Below are positions 21,930 through 23,573 of a DNA stretch of 23,573 nt, piece by piece. Source of the DNA: Candidatus Caccocola faecipullorum (lineage in GTDB: Bacteria > Synergistota > Synergistia > Synergistales > Synergistaceae). Under the pieces are notes generated by a model that was not told where the DNA came from, did not search any database, and was given only the letters and a program-made list of their open reading frames with translations. Within the stretch, counting starts at the first letter, position 1. Every line of letters starts with the position of its first letter. A program made the translations under genes and the position numbers. The stretch covers positions 1-23,573 of the forward strand of contig DVKA01000200.1 in the NCBI GenBank assembly GCA_018716365.1, written 5' to 3'.

Positions 21930-22517
21930 TTGAAAGTAGATAAAAACCTCAAAGACCAGATGCTTTTCATAAAAAAATTCGTAACGGAGCCGCGCACGAT
22001 AGGAAGCGTCACGCCCAGCTCGCCGCAGCTCGTCGATTCAATGCTCCAGAACGCCGACTGGGGAAAAATCGGAGCGATAGCCGAACTCGGCGCCGGAACG
22101 GGCGTCATGACGCGCGCGATAATCGAACGCAAGGCGAAAGACAGCGACCTGCTCGTATTTGAAATAGAAGAAGAACTGCGCAAAAATCTGGAAAACGAGA
22201 CTAGGCTCGAAATATACGCCGACGCATGTTCGCTGCCGGAAGTCATGAAGTCGCGCGGAATAAAAAGGGCGGATTTGATAGTTTCCAGCCTTCCGTTCAC
22301 CGTGTTGCCGCGCGAAGTGACGGCGGCCGTTATGGACGGCGTAACGCGCAGCCTCGCCCCAGACGGCAGCTTCGTCGCCTTCCAATACTCCCTGCACATG
22401 AAAGGCACGCTCGAAAAACTCTTCGAAAAAGTAGACGTCCGCTTCGTAATGATGAATATCCCCCCCGCCTTCGTATATGAATGCAGGGGCGTGAGGGAGC
22501 GTCATGCGGACGAATAG
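21930..22517 (+). CDS. SAM-dependent methyltransferase, phospholipid N-methyltransferase (PmtA)-like
   Basis: The 195-aa class I methyltransferase has SAM motif I AELGAGTGVMT (residues 51-61), an acidic strand-2 end FEIEEEL and a motif IV of the form SSLPFTVLP. The N-terminal EPRTIGSVTPSSPQLVDSML resembles the GSI-PSS segment of PmtA-type phosphatidylethanolamine methyltransferases. It also resembles KsgA/Erm rRNA dimethylases at motif IV, but lacks their N-L-P-Y/F form and C-terminal domain. The start is TTG 21930, with GGGGTG at 21917-21922, 7 nt upstream. It lies 45 nt after the cysteine-synthase-family gene. The substrate is not certain. Confidence 0.78.
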   Translation: MKVDKNLKDQMLFIKKFVTEPRTIGSVTPSSPQLVDSMLQNADWGKIGAIAELGAGTGVMTRAIIERKAKDSDLLVFEIEEELRKNLENETRLEIYADACSLPEVMKSRGIKRADLIVSSLPFTVLPREVTAAVMDGVTRSLAPDGSFVAFQYSLHMKGTLEKLFEKVDVRFVMMNIPPAFVYECRGVRERHADE

Positions 22518-22564
22518 CTGCGGACGCTGTTTTTTATTTTTGCGAAGAATCCGCTGAAACACGA

Positions 22565-22595
22565 GAAAACCGGCTGTGAATCAGCCGGTTTTTCT
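22565..22595. terminator. Bidirectional Rho-independent terminator
   Basis: An 8-bp GC-rich stem (accggctg at 22569-22576, 5-nt loop, cagccggt at 22582-22589), extended by A-T pairs, is flanked by aaaa and ttttt. It sits between the convergent methyltransferase and transporter genes. Confidence 0.88.
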
Positions 22596-22640
22596 GTAAT
22601 TCGAACGCCCTTCGCTTTTGCGGTGTTTATTTACAATCCG

Positions 22641-23573
22641 CTACCACTTCAGCCCTGTCACGAAGATGCAGAGTATCGCGGCGGGGGCTATGATTTTCAT
22701 CATGATTTTCCAGAGGCCGTAGGTGGGGAAGTTTATAGTGCCGTTGTTGGTGAGTTCAGCCTTCAGTTTTTCGTCTTTGAGGCTCCAGCCGGCGAAGATG
22801 CAGCAGAGCATCGAGGCCAGCGGCATCATGATGCTGTCGGTGAGGTAGCCGGCAGCGTCAATGAAGTCGCGGCTGCCGATTTTCAGTCCTCCCGCGAGCG
22901 ATATGGCTGACGGCAGGCCGACCAGAAATATCAGCAGGGCCATGACGATCGTCGCGTGCGTGCGCTTGACGCCGTGGTCTATGAGGTAGCCGGTCGGCGC
23001 TTCGAGCAGCGATATGGACGAGGTGAGCGCCGCGAGGAAGAAGAGCAGGAAGAATATCGCTGAGAATATCATCCCGCCCGGCATCTGAGCGAAGAGCCCG
23101 GGCAGCGTAATGAAGGTGAGGCCGGGGCCCGCTTCGGGCGGCGCGTTGAAGGCGAAGACGGCGGGGAAGACCATGAGCCCAGCGAGGAACGCCACGGATG
23201 TGTCGATGAGGCATATCTGCCGCACGGATTTTATGATGTTCGCCGTCTTTGGCAGGTAGCTGCCGTAGATGAGTATCGCGCCCGCGCCGAGCGAGAGCGA
23301 GAAGAAGCCCTGTCCGAGCGCGGCGAGCACGGTCTGCGCCGTTACTTTGGAGAAGTCCGGGTAGAGGTAGAACTCGATTCCCTTCATCGCGCCCGGCAGC
23401 GTGACGGCTCGCACGATGAGGACGAGCATTGCGATGAAGAGCATCGGCATCATTATTTTGCAGCTTTTTTCTATGCCGTTTTTGACGCCCAGCAGAACGA
23501 GCGCCGCCGTTATAACCATGAAGAGCGCCTGATAGAATACGACCTCGCCGCTGTTTGAGACGAATACGCTGAA
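22641..23573 (-). CDS. Sodium:neurotransmitter symporter (NSS) family transporter, 5'-truncated by window edge
   Basis: These LeuT-fold transporters import amino acids or related solutes with sodium. The open frame reaches the right edge of the window; 310 residues are visible of a usual 440-500, so the first three or four membrane helices are missing. Visible hallmarks are GVKNGIEKSCKIMMPMLF, YLYPDFSKV, the Na2-site helix LAALTSSISLLEAPTGYLID and about eight hydrophobic segments. An internal ATG at 23519 is not the start, because VVFYQALF upstream continues the family helix. The C-terminus ends in VTGLKW. The substrate cannot be inferred. Confidence 0.93.
   Translation of the reverse strand, partial: FSVFVSNSGEVVFYQALFMVITAALVLLGVKNGIEKSCKIMMPMLFIAMLVLIVRAVTLPGAMKGIEFYLYPDFSKVTAQTVLAALGQGFFSLSLGAGAILIYGSYLPKTANIIKSVRQICLIDTSVAFLAGLMVFPAVFAFNAPPEAGPGLTFITLPGLFAQMPGGMIFSAIFFLLFFLAALTSSISLLEAPTGYLIDHGVKRTHATIVMALLIFLVGLPSAISLAGGLKIGSRDFIDAAGYLTDSIMMPLASMLCCIFAGWSLKDEKLKAELTNNGTINFPTYGLWKIMMKIIAPAAILCIFVTGLKW

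Overview
The window reads as chromosomal DNA of a high-GC diderm bacterium of the phylum Synergistota (family Synergistaceae likely, genus not resolvable by eye). The best single clue is the C-terminus of the S8 protease at 15148-17061: a Ser/Gly-rich linker ending in Gly6-Cys, one hydrophobic segment and a basic tail, the layout of the Synergist-CTERM sorting signal. Other pointers are the envelope gene order, the use of RNase J, and several TTG/GTG starts with good Shine-Dalgarno sequences. No rRNA, tRNA, CRISPR array, insertion sequence or prophage gene was seen.

Region 1 (1-12787) is one long co-directional run of 13 genes with tiny gaps or 4-14 nt overlaps, closed by a strong terminator. 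The order is RNase J (5' end cut by the window), uppP, a DUF4321 membrane protein, maf, a DUF5693 membrane protein, csaB, two transketolase-like halves, ftsE, ftsX, an EnvC-like coiled-coil M23 peptidase, a CtpA-type S41 protease, and a YibQ-like divergent polysaccharide deacetylase. Most of this is envelope biology: undecaprenyl phosphate recycling, wall polymer pyruvylation (the anchor for SLH-domain proteins), FtsEX-controlled murein hydrolysis, and periplasmic proteolysis and carbohydrate handling. The transketolase pair is the oddity: both halves align along their length with split transketolases, but nearly all thiamine-diphosphate and catalytic residues are replaced, so it looks like a two-subunit pseudoenzyme.

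Region 2 (12802-14904, minus strand) holds two overlapping uncharacterised genes; one resembles the DUF4026/DUF4261 group and the other was not recognised with confidence. Region 3 (15076-17515, plus strand) holds a secreted subtilase and, three bases later, a small secreted protein that repeats only the protease prodomain, a candidate stand-alone protease inhibitor or chaperone. Region 4 (17536-18090, minus) is an HdeD/DUF308 membrane protein, followed by a 354-bp AT-rich control region.

Region 5 (18445-20559) pairs DUF523 and hutD on the plus strand with a convergent hutG-like formiminoglutamase gene, suggesting histidine breakdown. Region 6 (20687-22517, plus) carries a small CPHC glutaredoxin-like protein, a cysteine-synthase-family PLP enzyme and a PmtA-like methyltransferase. 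The right edge (22641-23573, minus) is a sodium:neurotransmitter-symporter (NSS) family transporter cut at its 5' end. Each convergent gene boundary has a symmetrical hairpin that could terminate both strands.
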